From assembly GCF_018588885.1 (NCBI RefSeq), contig NZ_JAFFIW010000004.1, forward strand, positions 186,001-250,000: a DNA stretch of 64,000 nucleotides, read 5' to 3'. Source of the stretch: Mesorhizobium sp. dw_380. GTDB taxonomy: Bacteria > Pseudomonadota > Alphaproteobacteria > Rhizobiales > Rhizobiaceae. The translations under genes and the position numbers were made by a program. The notes below the pieces were generated by a model, which saw only the letters and a list, made by a program, of their open reading frames with translations, made no database searches and was not told where the DNA came from. Positions 17,040-24,116 of this stretch are shown here, piece after piece. Position 1 is the stretch's first letter; every line of letters begins with the position of its first letter.

Positions 17040-17462
17040 ATGTTTTGGAGATCGCCTCCGTTTCCGACTGCCAAAAGCGCCAGGTCGCTTGAAGCGCAGC
17101 TGACGGCAGCATGCTCATGTCTGATGGGCTTGGTGCTGCTGGCGATGCTGTGCCTCGGCCGGCCTGATGTGCCGACCGTCGCAGACCCTGGGCACCGCGG
17201 TGCCGGCATCGGCGTCGAACGATCGGGCGAGGTCGCGGCGCTGCTGCGCGTCACCAACAAAGCACAGGCAGTGGAGGTTCGCACCGCCAAGCCGGTGCTG
17301 GCCAAATTCGCCGGCGGCCATCCGGCCTTGCCGGCTCCACAGGCTGTTTTCCTTCGCCTCGATCCGACGTCGCCGGCCGTGCTTGTTGCCGGCCACGGGG
17401 CGGGCTCCGCTCGCTGCGCGAGCGCCAACCAGCCGCGTGCACCGCCATCCGCGCGGGCCTGA
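17040..17462 (+). CDS. Hypothetical protein with N-terminal membrane span
   Basis: The 140-residue protein is of unknown family. One hydrophobic segment (CLMGLVLLAMLCLG, about 28-42) is followed by a soluble domain with ALLRVTNKAQAVEVRTAKPV near 70, the most protein-like part. The C-terminus is Ala/Pro-rich and low in information. No strong ribosome site is visible; GTG 17037 is an alternative start. The opposite strand is also open (17027-17653) but is Arg-rich and looks like a shadow. Moderate confidence that this is a gene. Confidence 0.45.
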   Translation: MFWRSPPFPTAKSARSLEAQLTAACSCLMGLVLLAMLCLGRPDVPTVADPGHRGAGIGVERSGEVAALLRVTNKAQAVEVRTAKPVLAKFAGGHPALPAPQAVFLRLDPTSPAVLVAGHGAGSARCASANQPRAPPSARA

Positions 17463-17573
17463 GGTCCAGGACCGACCACGTCACCTTCATTCCCTGCCAT
17501 TCGCGTCGCGACCCGTGCGGCGGCCGTCAGCCGCGCATTGGTGGCGCGGCGTGTCATCTTTCGGGTCATTTCA

Positions 17574-17813
17574 ATGCAACAACGTATCAAGACATTCAAA
17601 AGCCTGTCGCGTGCGGCTTCGGCCGCCTCGTTTCTTTCCGTCCAGGCTCTCATCTGTATCGGGACGGTTTAATGGGCGATTGCCGAGACACTCTATCTGT
17701 CGGGGGCCGGAGCGCTCGTCCTCGGCGCCCTGTTCGCCTTGCCGTCGGCCTATGTCCTGCTGGCCGTGGTGCGCATGGCCTTCGACGCGGAGACCGATCC
17801 GGCCAACCAATGA
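17574..17813 (+). pseudogene. Interrupted small membrane-protein ORF (in-frame TAA at codon 33)
   Basis: Reading from ATG 17574 gives 32 residues ending in a hydrophobic run (FLSVQALICIGTV). A TAA at 17670-17672 follows, then in the same frame WAIAETLYLSGAGALVLGAL and FALPSAYVLLAVVRMAF to TGA at 17811. Both halves look coding, and together they form a two-span membrane protein of 78 codons. The frame after the stop has no start codon of its own before a late ATG. A one-base change would restore it. It lies between an uncertain gene and a DUF982 gene. Sequencing error, recent pseudogene, or stop readthrough cannot be separated here. Confidence 0.5.
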
Positions 17814-17994
17814 TCGCGCTGCCGGGCGTCGGACAAGTTCTGCCGGGTCTGGTGCCGGCAGGCTTTCCCCGGTCGGTTGCGGCAAGACGGCCGCTTCCGC
17901 AGTGACGACACATTTCCGTGGCAGAAAACCCGTCAAAGCACCTTTTTGACGACGAACGGCGTTGCCTGGGCGACGCCGGTTCGGGAGATGTCGG

Positions 17995-18291
17995 ATGGAC
18001 AGATTGCAATTCGAGGTGCCGGTGCGCATCGCACCAGGCTCCGGCTTGCCCGTCGAGGAGATTTACAGCGTCGAGCAGGCGCTGGATTTTCTACAGGACT
18101 GGCCGGCACTCCGGCAAGGACCGGTGTATCAGAAAGCCTTCAATGCCTGCTTTGGCGCCACGGTGGACGTGGTCAAGACCGAGGATGCCTGCCGGGCGTT
18201 CATGGCGTTCTGTCGTGTCACCGGACTAATGGCCAGCGACATGATGGCGCCGCGCAAACGTGGCGGCGAGGCGAGGCCGCTGCAGGCTTGA
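17995..18291 (+). CDS. DUF982 domain-containing protein
   Basis: The 98-residue protein matches DUF982, small proteins found almost only in rhizobia and often in multiple copies. The family pattern is visible: an IYSVEQALDFLQDWP segment near residue 24, GPVYQKAFNACFGA near 45, and EDACRAFMAFCRVTG near 67. Function is unknown. The start at 17995 follows GGGAGATGTCGG; a longer frame from 17962 is rejected. It is followed by a short gap and a second small accessory gene. Confidence 0.82.
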   Translation: MDRLQFEVPVRIAPGSGLPVEEIYSVEQALDFLQDWPALRQGPVYQKAFNACFGATVDVVKTEDACRAFMAFCRVTGLMASDMMAPRKRGGEARPLQA

Positions 18292-18486
18292 GGGCCGCTT
18301 CGCTATCCCGATCGACCAGCTCCGCTTCTCATCCAACTCTGCTTGAACGCATGTGAGGATGTGGAGCGACCATTACGTGCATCTCTTCCCACGGCGATGC
18401 ATCGACAGCGGCGTTAAGCTTCCGTTTCCACTTTGGCGGCTACGCCATTGCTTGTTCAGCAATGGTTGATTCGTTGCGTCAGTCTC

Positions 18487-18762
18487 ATGGTTCGGAAGAT
18501 GTCCCCAGAAAAAGTCCGTGCATTCCCGATCGACCGTCAGGTATTCTTGGTCAGAGAAGTTGCCGCCAAGCTCGACAATCTGCACGGCGAGACTGCTACC
18601 TCGTTCTGGAAGGCCAAAGCAGCGGAGCTGCTTGACCTCATTGTCAGGTCGGGCAGGGACAGAGCGGCAGCCAATGAGGAAGTACGCAGGTTTTTCCTTG
18701 CTGTACAAAGAGAACTTGTAGCAGACGTGGTCGTCCAAGCGACCCCAATTCTTTCCGCCTGA
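18487..18762 (+). CDS. Small hypothetical protein, DUF6074-like
   Basis: The 91-residue basic, helical protein has the pattern RAFPIDRQVFLVREVAAKL, then SFWKAKAAELLDLI, then EEVRRFFLAVQRELV. This resembles, from memory, the DUF6074 family of rhizobial small proteins. Function is unknown. The start could be ATG 18487, ATG 18499 or TTG 18433; no ribosome site decides it. The neighbourhood of DUF982 and small ORFs is typical accessory DNA. Confidence 0.55.
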   Translation: MVRKMSPEKVRAFPIDRQVFLVREVAAKLDNLHGETATSFWKAKAAELLDLIVRSGRDRAAANEEVRRFFLAVQRELVADVVVQATPILSA

Positions 18763-19114
18763 AGCAAATCCCGCGCCGACCGCGTGCAGACCTATGGCGG
18801 CAATGTCGGCTTCAGGGTGAACTGGTAAAGGGCGGGCATGGACCGCTCGCCGGCGGTTCCATCGCAGGGATGCCTCGCGCTTGCCTACGCTGCCTGCATC
18901 GTGGGTCACGCGTCGCCGGCAGCGCAATTGTGTCGTCAAGGAATGGCGGACCATCCCCGGCACCCGCGCGGGCGCGAGCTTGTTGTTCGTCGGGGTATCT
19001 ACGCACACGGATCAGCCAAGGGCTGGCTTTTTGAGACCAATGAGCGCCCCTGATCACAAATGATTCGAACTTTTTAGCCGTTCGTTCATAGATGCGTGCT
19101 TTCTAATTTACGCT
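18763..19114. other. Spacer upstream of the tadG-like gene
   Basis: No convincing gene is seen. Right after the previous stop, 18781-18826 reads in one frame RADRVQTYGGNVGFRVNW then stop. This resembles an outer-membrane beta-barrel C-terminus (alternating pattern, final aromatic) and may be a gene remnant, but it is too short to be sure. The AT-rich stretch at 19040-19110 likely holds the promoter of the pilus genes. Confidence 0.35.
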
Positions 19115-20353
19115 ATGGCCTGCAACTGCTTCACCCGAATTTGGCTCATGGCGACCGGCATATGCCGGGGTAGAAGTGCAAACGTTGCCACCATCTTCGC
19201 GCTTACCCTGCCGATCGTCGTCGGTGCGGCGGGTTTCGGCGTCGAAACCTCCTACTGGTACTATAACAGCCTGAAGTTGCAGGCCACGGCGGATGCCGCG
19301 GCCTATGCCGGCGCACTTGAGCAAATCTCGGGTTCCGACAAGCCGACAGTCATCGCGTCGGCGACCCAGTCGGCGTCGACGAACGGGCTTGGCTCAGGCA
19401 CGATCGTCGTCAACACGCCTCCCGCGTCCGGGCCGAACACGGCCAAGAAGGCGGTCGAGGTCATCGTCCGCCAGAATCTCGACCGCATATTCACATCGAT
19501 TTTCACGCAAGGCCAGGTTCCCGAACAGGCGAGGGCCGTGGCGCTCATCACCGATGCCTCGAAGGCCTGCATGCGCGCGCTCGATCCGACCGCCCCGCAG
19601 GCTGTTCGGTTTTCCGGCAACACCAGCGTGAAGGTCTCGGGCTGCGTGGTAATGGCCAATTCGATCGCTGCCGATGCGATCACGCTTCAGGGCTCGGCAG
19701 CCCTCCAGGTCGATTGCCTGATATCGGCGGGCGGCGTCTCTCTCAGCAACCCTGTCACCACCGTCTGCGCCGCGCCGATCACCCAGGCGTTGCCCGCCGC
19801 CGATCCATTTGCCGACCTGCCGGCGCCCGTGGCTGGCAACCCGTGCCAGAATGTCAACGGCAACAAAACGGCTCAAACAATCCAGCCTGGAACCTATTGC
19901 GGCGGCATGAACCTCAACGGCAATGTCACGCTTTCGCCCGGCGTTTACGTGCTCCAGGGCAATTTGAAGATCAATGCGGGTGCGGTCATATCGGGTAGCG
20001 GAGTCACCATCTACATGGCGGGCAGCAACACCGTCAGCATGAACGGCAACGCCACTGTGACGCTCAGCGCGCCGACCTCGGGTACCTATTCCGGCATGCT
20101 GTTCTACGGCGATAGGACAGGCACTGCGGCACAGAGCACGTTCAACGGTACTGCAACGTCGTTGCTGACCGGCGCCATATATTTCCCCAAGCAGCAGGTC
20201 AACTATCTGGGCAACTTCTCAGGCGAGAGCGGTTGCACGCAGGTCGTGGCCGACACCATCCAGTGGTCGGGCAATGCCACGATCAACCAGGACTGCTCGA
20301 GTCTCGGGATGAAGGACATTCCCGCGGCGCAGTCGGTCGCGATCGTCGAATGA
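19115..20353 (+). CDS. TadG-like Flp pilus assembly protein
   Basis: The 412-residue protein begins with a basic stretch and one membrane span (ANVATIFALTLPIVVGAAGF, about 22-42), then ETSYWYYNSLKLQATADAAA, the Tad/TadG-like N-terminal signature. The long periplasmic part is rich in Gly, Ser, Asn and Thr, with repeated NGN-type turns (NLNGNVTLSPGVYVLQGNLK near 270) suggestive of a beta-helix, unlike the von Willebrand A domain of classical TadG. It starts a three-gene set with two TadE-like proteins, overlapping the next gene by 4 nt. It is likely a minor component of the Tad pilus or a related secretion apparatus. Confidence 0.8.
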   Translation: MACNCFTRIWLMATGICRGRSANVATIFALTLPIVVGAAGFGVETSYWYYNSLKLQATADAAAYAGALEQISGSDKPTVIASATQSASTNGLGSGTIVVNTPPASGPNTAKKAVEVIVRQNLDRIFTSIFTQGQVPEQARAVALITDASKACMRALDPTAPQAVRFSGNTSVKVSGCVVMANSIAADAITLQGSAALQVDCLISAGGVSLSNPVTTVCAAPITQALPAADPFADLPAPVAGNPCQNVNGNKTAQTIQPGTYCGGMNLNGNVTLSPGVYVLQGNLKINAGAVISGSGVTIYMAGSNTVSMNGNATVTLSAPTSGTYSGMLFYGDRTGTAAQSTFNGTATSLLTGAIYFPKQQVNYLGNFSGESGCTQVVADTIQWSGNATINQDCSSLGMKDIPAAQSVAIVE

Positions 20354-20799
20354 ACCCCATGGCTCGTCGATTGATTCAAGCCATTCGCGATGACAGGGGC
20401 ATCGCCGCGGTGGAGTTCGCATTGGTCCTCCCCATCCTTTGCGTGGTGCTGCTTGGCATTCTGGACGGCTGGTCCTATGTGACCAGCTCGCTGTCGATGC
20501 GTGCCGGCGTGAAGACCGCCGCGAATCTCATCATGGAAGGATCGGCCGAGGATACGGTGACCCAAGCGGCTGCCATTGCGAGCTGGGAGAATCGGCCGGC
20601 GGACGGCCAGGTCGCACTAAGCCGGATTTACATGTGCGGGACGACCGTGGTCGTCGCTTCGACCTTGTGCAGCGGGCCGAAGGTGCCGTCGATCTATGTT
20701 CAGATCCAGGCATCCGCGACCTGGGTGCCGCCTGTCAGCTTCGGCGTCTTTTCCGCGTCCAGCACTATCGGCCACGTGGAGGTGATCCGTGTCCGCTAG
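20350..20799 (+). CDS. TadE/TadG-like minor pilin (pseudopilin)
   Basis: The 149-residue protein has a short basic leader and one N-terminal span in the TadE pattern [20 protein letters not shown], with the Glu of the pseudopilin helix at VEFAL, then a periplasmic domain. TadE-type proteins are processed by the prepilin peptidase and needed for Flp pilus assembly. The start overlaps the stop of the preceding gene (ATGA). An N-terminal extension in the same frame from 20233 is rejected. Two cysteines in the soluble domain (MCGTT, STLCSG) may form a disulfide. Confidence 0.85.
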   Translation: MNPMARRLIQAIRDDRGIAAVEFALVLPILCVVLLGILDGWSYVTSSLSMRAGVKTAANLIMEGSAEDTVTQAAAIASWENRPADGQVALSRIYMCGTTVVVASTLCSGPKVPSIYVQIQASATWVPPVSFGVFSASSTIGHVEVIRVR

Positions 20800-21253
20800 G
20801 GCATTTCCCGGAATGCGTGGCGTTCTTCCGTCTGGAATTGCGTCGAAACAAAGCTGTGGAGCAAGCGTATTCAGGCGGGATCGGTCAGGTGGGGCCGGGT
20901 TGGAATTCGCGCTCATCGCGCCTTTCCTCATCATGTTGTTGTTCGGCATCTTCGCCTTCGGCTGGTCGATGAACGCCGTCTCCAGCGTTCGCTATGCGCT
21001 TGAGACGTCGTCACGCTCGCTGCAACTTCAGAACACCTTGACCCAGGCCGACATCCAATCGATCGCGACGCAGAAACTACAGGCCCTGGGTCTGAAGGAT
21101 GTGAACGTCACGATCACCACCGACCCGGCTAGCGGCGGCTTTCGCATGGCGCACCTGACCGCCACCTATGCCTTCGTCATCGATTTCCCATACTTCAGCA
21201 ACTTCCCGGTCAATTACGCGACGACCGTTACCGTGCCGCTGGTCGGCAGTTAA
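20789..21253 (+). CDS. TadE/TadF-like minor pilin
   Basis: The 154-residue protein has a leader followed by [20 protein letters not shown] near residue 32, the TadE/F pseudopilin motif with conserved Glu, one membrane span, and a periplasmic domain ([19 protein letters not shown]). It overlaps the previous gene by 11 nt and begins with GTG, so it is translationally coupled. It ends the three-gene set; the other Tad genes lie 33 kb away at 54-63 kb. Confidence 0.83.
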   Translation: MSARAFPGMRGVLPSGIASKQSCGASVFRRDRSGGAGLEFALIAPFLIMLLFGIFAFGWSMNAVSSVRYALETSSRSLQLQNTLTQADIQSIATQKLQALGLKDVNVTITTDPASGGFRMAHLTATYAFVIDFPYFSNFPVNYATTVTVPLVGS

Positions 21254-21358
21254 GCACTTGGTCGTGGTCGCTTGATCTCGAAAGTGGCTGGCTTTTGACG
21301 TGGTCAGTCTCGCTACAGCCTACCCAGGTACGACAGGGCCTCACAAGCGGAGGTATCA

Positions 21359-21607
21359 ATGGTCTCGGCGATTGGAAATCAACATCGGCAGGTACCGGAA
21401 ACTCAACTGAAACCTGCAAAGCCACAAACCGGCGAAGGATTTGAGCCGGGCAAAAGCGCAGACAGCGTAGGACATCGCGCCAAGGCCATGATTGCCGAAA
21501 CGGGCGACGCAGATCCCAACGCCCAGGGCAGTGCCGCATCGAAAATCGCTAGGATGGATATCACCGTGTTGTCGGCACCGAGCGAAGAGTCGCCGCCTGC
21601 GGACTAG
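21359..21607 (+). CDS. Small hydrophilic hypothetical protein
   Basis: The 82-residue protein lacks membrane segments and is rich in Ala, Pro, Glu and Lys. A good ribosome site (GCGGAGGTATCA) precedes the ATG, which is the main support. The central part (EGFEPGKSADSVGHRAKAMI, then NAQGSAASKIARMD) looks conserved in character, but I cannot name a family. It stands alone after the tadF-like gene. Confidence 0.5.
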   Translation: MVSAIGNQHRQVPETQLKPAKPQTGEGFEPGKSADSVGHRAKAMIAETGDADPNAQGSAASKIARMDITVLSAPSEESPPAD

Positions 21608-21795
21608 AGGTGATCGAGCGCGGCAGTAGCAAGAGCATCGCTTAGCGCACATACGATCACTACAGTGACTCGAACAATCCTTTAGAGATCGTGTCCACTG
21701 GCCGATTCCAGACCAAACAGGATTCGATGTGAATCCCACTGTTTCCGGTAACGGTTGGTTCAACCATTGCTGGTATATTCCCGGAATAGTGGCGT

Positions 21796-21964
21796 GGCGG
21801 CTCCGACCTGAGCGGCGAGCTGGAGCGTCGGAGCCGCCTGCGCAGTCCGGTTGGGATTGACCGCGCTGTCTCAGAATAGGACAGCGCGGTCAATGATCCG
21901 TTAAGCTCACTGCAACCTGAAGGTCTTTGAATGGGTTGCACCTAACGCTTTCGAGCGTGGTGCA
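21796..21964. repeat. Three consecutive strong hairpins
   Basis: First: GGCGGCTCCGAC (21796-21807) with GTCGGAGCCGCC (21827-21838), 12 bp perfect. Second: TTGACCGCGCTGTC (21857-21870) with GACAGCGCGGTCAA (21880-21893), 14 bp perfect, 9-nt loop. Third: TGCACC-TA-ACGCT (21937-21949) with AGCGT-GGTGCA (21954-21964) closed by a TTCG tetraloop. None has a T-tract. They could be an ncRNA, attenuators, or ends of a lost mobile element. Confidence 0.7.
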
Positions 21965-22423
21965 CTGGCTTGGCCCATCACTGCCTCACTGATCGGATTC
22001 TCTGGCGCGTGTTCTGGGAGGCCGATCGTGCGGTTTGCCACTCATTCACGATATTAGCGCAGCCTCATATGTGGACATGCCAGGCAGCGAGCACCGGTGC
22101 AGACCCAAGCAACGGGGCTGCTTAGATAGCCCGGTCTGCGTACCAAATGTGACACAGGATTTCGCAGGCCGGGCCATGCACCGGACAAAGGTGGGATGGG
22201 CCGGGCGCTGAAACATGCGCCCCAAACCGCGCGCCTTCAACACAATGTACGCATTCATACCAAGGGCCGGTCCGACAGGTGTCCGTGGAGCTTTGTCGCG
22301 CCCAATTGTTTGCGGCGTTGCACTGTTCCCTCTCTCAGTGCCTCCCTTGTCTGTTGGACTGGGCCCGACGCCGAAAAGGTGGCGGGCATATTAGCGTAAG
22401 CTTGACAACTCTGATCGCCGCAA

Positions 22424-22438
22424 GGCACCTTTGGTGCC
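22424..22438 (+). promoter_or_regulatory. Leader hairpin of the RiPP-like peptide
   Basis: GGCACC-TTT-GGTGCC is a perfect 6-bp hairpin with a 3-nt loop, 26 nt before the ATG at 22465 and just before the ribosome site GTGAGGAGC. A TTGACA box lies 17 bp upstream of it. It may be an operator or leader structure. Confidence 0.4.
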
Positions 22439-22464
22439 GAGGGGAAAAGTGAGGAGCATCCTAA

Positions 22465-22554
22465 ATGAAAAGGACCTATGAAAAACCCGTCCTGACCAAG
22501 CGGGGGAGTCTTGCCTCTGTTACGGCGCAAATCGTCGTCGTGTCCGGTCTGTGA
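22465..22554 (+). CDS. Putative RiPP precursor peptide (lasso-type leader motif)
   Basis: This is a 29-codon gene with a strong ribosome site (GTGAGGAGC) and its own terminator 27 nt downstream. The peptide begins MKRTYEKPVLTKRGSLASVT and ends AQIVVVSGL. Tyr5, Pro8, Leu10, Gly14 and Thr20 match the spacing Y-x2-P-x-L-x3-G-x5-T that RRE proteins recognise in lasso-peptide leaders. From memory, rhizobial genomes carry many short peptides of this type, annotated as putative RiPP or lasso-leader precursors. The part after Thr20 is only 9 residues, hydrophobic, and lacks the Asp/Glu at position 7-9 needed for a lasso ring. No B, C or D enzymes are nearby, so the maturation system, if any, is elsewhere. 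Confidence 0.65.
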   Translation: MKRTYEKPVLTKRGSLASVTAQIVVVSGL

Positions 22555-22580
22555 CCTGAACCGATCTCGACCACAACCGG

Positions 22581-22617
22581 AAGCCCGCTGGCTCCGACCG
22601 GCGGGCTTTCTTATTTT
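22581..22617 (+). terminator. Terminator of the RiPP-like peptide gene
   Basis: AAGCCCGCTGG and CCGGCGGGCTT form a long, nearly perfect stem around CTCCGA, followed by TCTTATTTTG. It ends a short transcription unit that contains only the 29-codon peptide. Confidence 0.85.
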
Positions 22618-22698
22618 GATGGTGGGAAATCGAGAATCTAAAGATGGCTGGGCGAGTTCCAGCAACGGCGCTCGACAGTCGGTCCCCGCCTTCCAGAA

Positions 22699-22800
22699 TT
22701 ACCGCAGAACGTCATCGCTGATTTGACGGAAGCGATAACCTACGGCAACGACAGGGAAAATGAGCAGCGCGTCCAGGATGTCCTTCAAGGTAAATGGCAT
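22699..22800 (-). CDS. Possible 33-residue hydrophobic peptide
   Basis: The reverse strand reads MPFTLKDILDALLIFPVVAV then GYRFRQISDDVLR. It has one short hydrophobic segment with charged flanks. AGGGG lies 5 nt before the ATG. It is the third frame on this strand after two small genes (22835-23271), 34 nt from the nearest, and could be their downstream partner. Short length makes this uncertain. Confidence 0.35.
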   Translation of the reverse strand: MPFTLKDILDALLIFPVVAVGYRFRQISDDVLR

Positions 22801-22834
22801 GCCCCTAACGTCAAACTGTAGGCGCCTTACGATT

Positions 22835-23029
22835 TCAGTACCGGCTCGGCAGAAACGAGAGCACCAGCCCCACGATCAGACCTAGAATGAAGCCGAGCGG
22901 ACCGGTTATGAAGATACCGAGCAGCGGGCCCTGGTTCGCCTCGGGCGTGAAGATGATTGGCCCGACGAACCCGGCGACGAAGCCGAGGACGCCCAGGATA
23001 ATCCCCCAGCGGAACATGGTGGCGATCAT
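22835..23029 (-). CDS. Small hydrophobic membrane protein
   Basis: The 64-residue protein is nearly all membrane-spanning: WGIILGVLGFVAGFVGPIIF, a short polar loop (TPEANQGPL), then ITGPLGFILGLIVGLVLSFL. The glycine-rich helices suggest tight packing. Its ATG overlaps the stop of the upstream gene by 4 nt, which supports it as a real coupled gene. Family unknown. Confidence 0.65.
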   Translation of the reverse strand: MIATMFRWGIILGVLGFVAGFVGPIIFTPEANQGPLLGIFITGPLGFILGLIVGLVLSFLPSRY

Positions 23030-23271
23030 GCGGAGGTCTTTCCCAGCGGCGTCATCCCCTGCGTCGCCAAAGGCGACAACTCACGCTCATACGCCTCGTG
23101 CTGATCTTTGTAGCAGAATTCCACCATGCTCCAGTCAGAGCCGGCAGCAGTTTTCCAGTCGCCAAGGCACTTTACCAGCATGGCCTTCTCGTCGCCATTC
23201 TGGCTCCCATTGTGGGTCTGGACAAGGTGGTTGTAGGATTCGATCTGGTTGTTGATGCAGAATTCCTGCAT
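23026..23271 (-). CDS. Small hydrophilic hypothetical protein
   Basis: The 81-residue protein has four cysteines? No: three cysteines are visible (EFCINN, VKCLGD, EFCYKD), plus aromatic and acidic residues in WKTAAGSDWSMVEFCYKD. No membrane segment. GGGAG lies upstream of the ATG, directly next to a perfect 16-bp palindrome. It is the first gene of a small operon with the membrane protein at 22835. Function unknown. Confidence 0.6.
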   Translation of the reverse strand: MQEFCINNQIESYNHLVQTHNGSQNGDEKAMLVKCLGDWKTAAGSDWSMVEFCYKDQHEAYERELSPLATQGMTPLGKTSA

Positions 23272-23282
23272 CGAATAATCTC

Positions 23283-23298
23283 CCGGCCAATTGGCCGG
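23283..23298. promoter_or_regulatory. Perfect 16-bp palindrome before a small operon
   Basis: CCGGCCAATTGGCCGG is its own reverse complement. It lies 12-27 bp upstream of the ATG at 23271 and abuts the ribosome site. A repressor operator or a hairpin masking translation are both possible. Confidence 0.45.
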
Positions 23299-23618
23299 AC
23301 AGCAGCAGCGCCGGTTGCGACGACTCGATTGCGCATGTCACATCCCTTTGCCGTGCGCCCACTGAGCCAATATCGAATGAGACTGCGCGGTCTCATGGAA
23401 GAAGCGACACGGCTAGTCGCTTAGCCTCGCCAAGGTAGCCGGCGTCAAACGCGGCCGCCTATGACTCCAAGAAATGGGAATGTTCGTCGCGTAATCAGTC
23501 GAGCCCGCGAAATTTCTGCTTGGAAATTTGGACCTTCCCTCGGAATCACCAACTCCGGGCGATATTGGCCAAAAATTGGACAGTAAGGACGGGAAGGTCG
23601 ACAAATGGTCGAAATCTC
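23299..23618. other. Gene-free spacer
   Basis: I see no gene. Weak inverted repeats only (for example GAGAC-TGCGCG-GTCTC near 23380). It separates the small operon from tRNA-Glu. Confidence 0.4.
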
Positions 23619-23694
23619 TGGTACGCCCAAGGGGAATCGAACCCCTGTTACCGCCGTGAAAGGGCGGTGTCCTAACCGCTAGACGATGGGCGCG
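23619..23694 (-). tRNA. tRNA-Glu (anticodon UUC)
   Basis: The reverse strand folds as a standard tRNA. The acceptor is GCGCCCA with TGGGCGT (G1-U72 wobble), the anticodon stem CCGCC/GGCGG holds loop CTTTCAC giving TTC, the T-arm is AGGGGTTCGATTCCCCT, and CCA is encoded. The D-arm TCGTCTAGCGGTTAGGA is typical of tRNA-Glu. Confidence 0.95.
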
Positions 23695-23837
23695 CTCAGA
23701 CGAAGCGGCTTATACTGGCGTTGTGCGCAACCGGCAACCCGTCAGGCGCCGCCTTGTACAACTTTTTTGCGGGCCATTGGAATTAGGGATTTCAACACGG
23801 CCGCACTGCTCGATCATTTGGCGAAGACGCCCTTCGT

Positions 23838-24023
23838 TTCGTCATTCTAGGGCGGAGCAAGGGGCGAAGCGACGCTGCGCAGATCCTAGAATCCATGCCG
23901 CGACCTTCGAACTCCGCAGCGGTGCGGAATTCTGCTCCGCTGCGCTCTTCGACCAGGGTTTCGGCATGGATCCTCGGGTCTCCGCGACGGAGCTTCGCTC
24001 CTGCTCCGCCCGTGGATGACGAA
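23838..24023. mobile_element. MITE-like element with about 60-bp imperfect terminal inverted repeats
   Basis: The left end (TTCGTCATTCTAGGGCGGAG) and right end read as imperfect reverse complements over about 60 bp (shared core GGGCGGAGCA..GCGAAGC, then ATCCATGCCG). The total is about 185 bp with no coding capacity. From memory, similar elements starting with a TCATTCTAGGGCG-type sequence are frequent in Mesorhizobium intergenic DNA. It lies between tRNA-Glu and the M15 lipoprotein gene. No clear target duplication is seen. Confidence 0.7.
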
Positions 24024-24116
24024 GTAAAGGAGGCTTCGGCCAATCTCGAAAGTTTAGAATTGTCCGCCGGAACGATCATGGCTGCTAACATGCACAGCCC
24101 TTCAAATCGTGCAGCG

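Larger units (their letters stand above)
21608..22464. other. Long gene-poor region with structured DNA
   Basis: No open frame here has a ribosome site, family motif or plausible composition. The notable content is three strong hairpins at 21796-21964, listed separately. A promoter-like TTGACA (22402-22407) and a GGCACC-TTT-GGTGCC hairpin (22424-22438) lie just before the peptide gene at 22465. Codon-like composition is poor throughout. It may be decayed accessory DNA or hold an untranslated RNA. Confidence 0.5.

Noticed and set aside
17027..17653. Open reverse frame of 208 codons
   Set aside because: Arg-rich composition and no ribosome site; it overlaps plus-strand frames with better protein character.
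18781..18826. End of an outer-membrane barrel protein (QTYGGNVGFRVNW then stop)
   Set aside because: Only 15-18 residues remain, directly after another gene's stop. The pattern is suggestive but too short to call a pseudogene.
18838..19053. Small plus-strand frame of 71 codons
   Set aside because: Low-information sequence, no ribosome site, and no supporting context; the region looks like spacer before the pilus genes.
22465..22554. A complete lasso peptide cluster
   Set aside because: Only the leader pattern is present. No cyclase, protease or transporter gene is found in the window and the core lacks a ring-forming acid.
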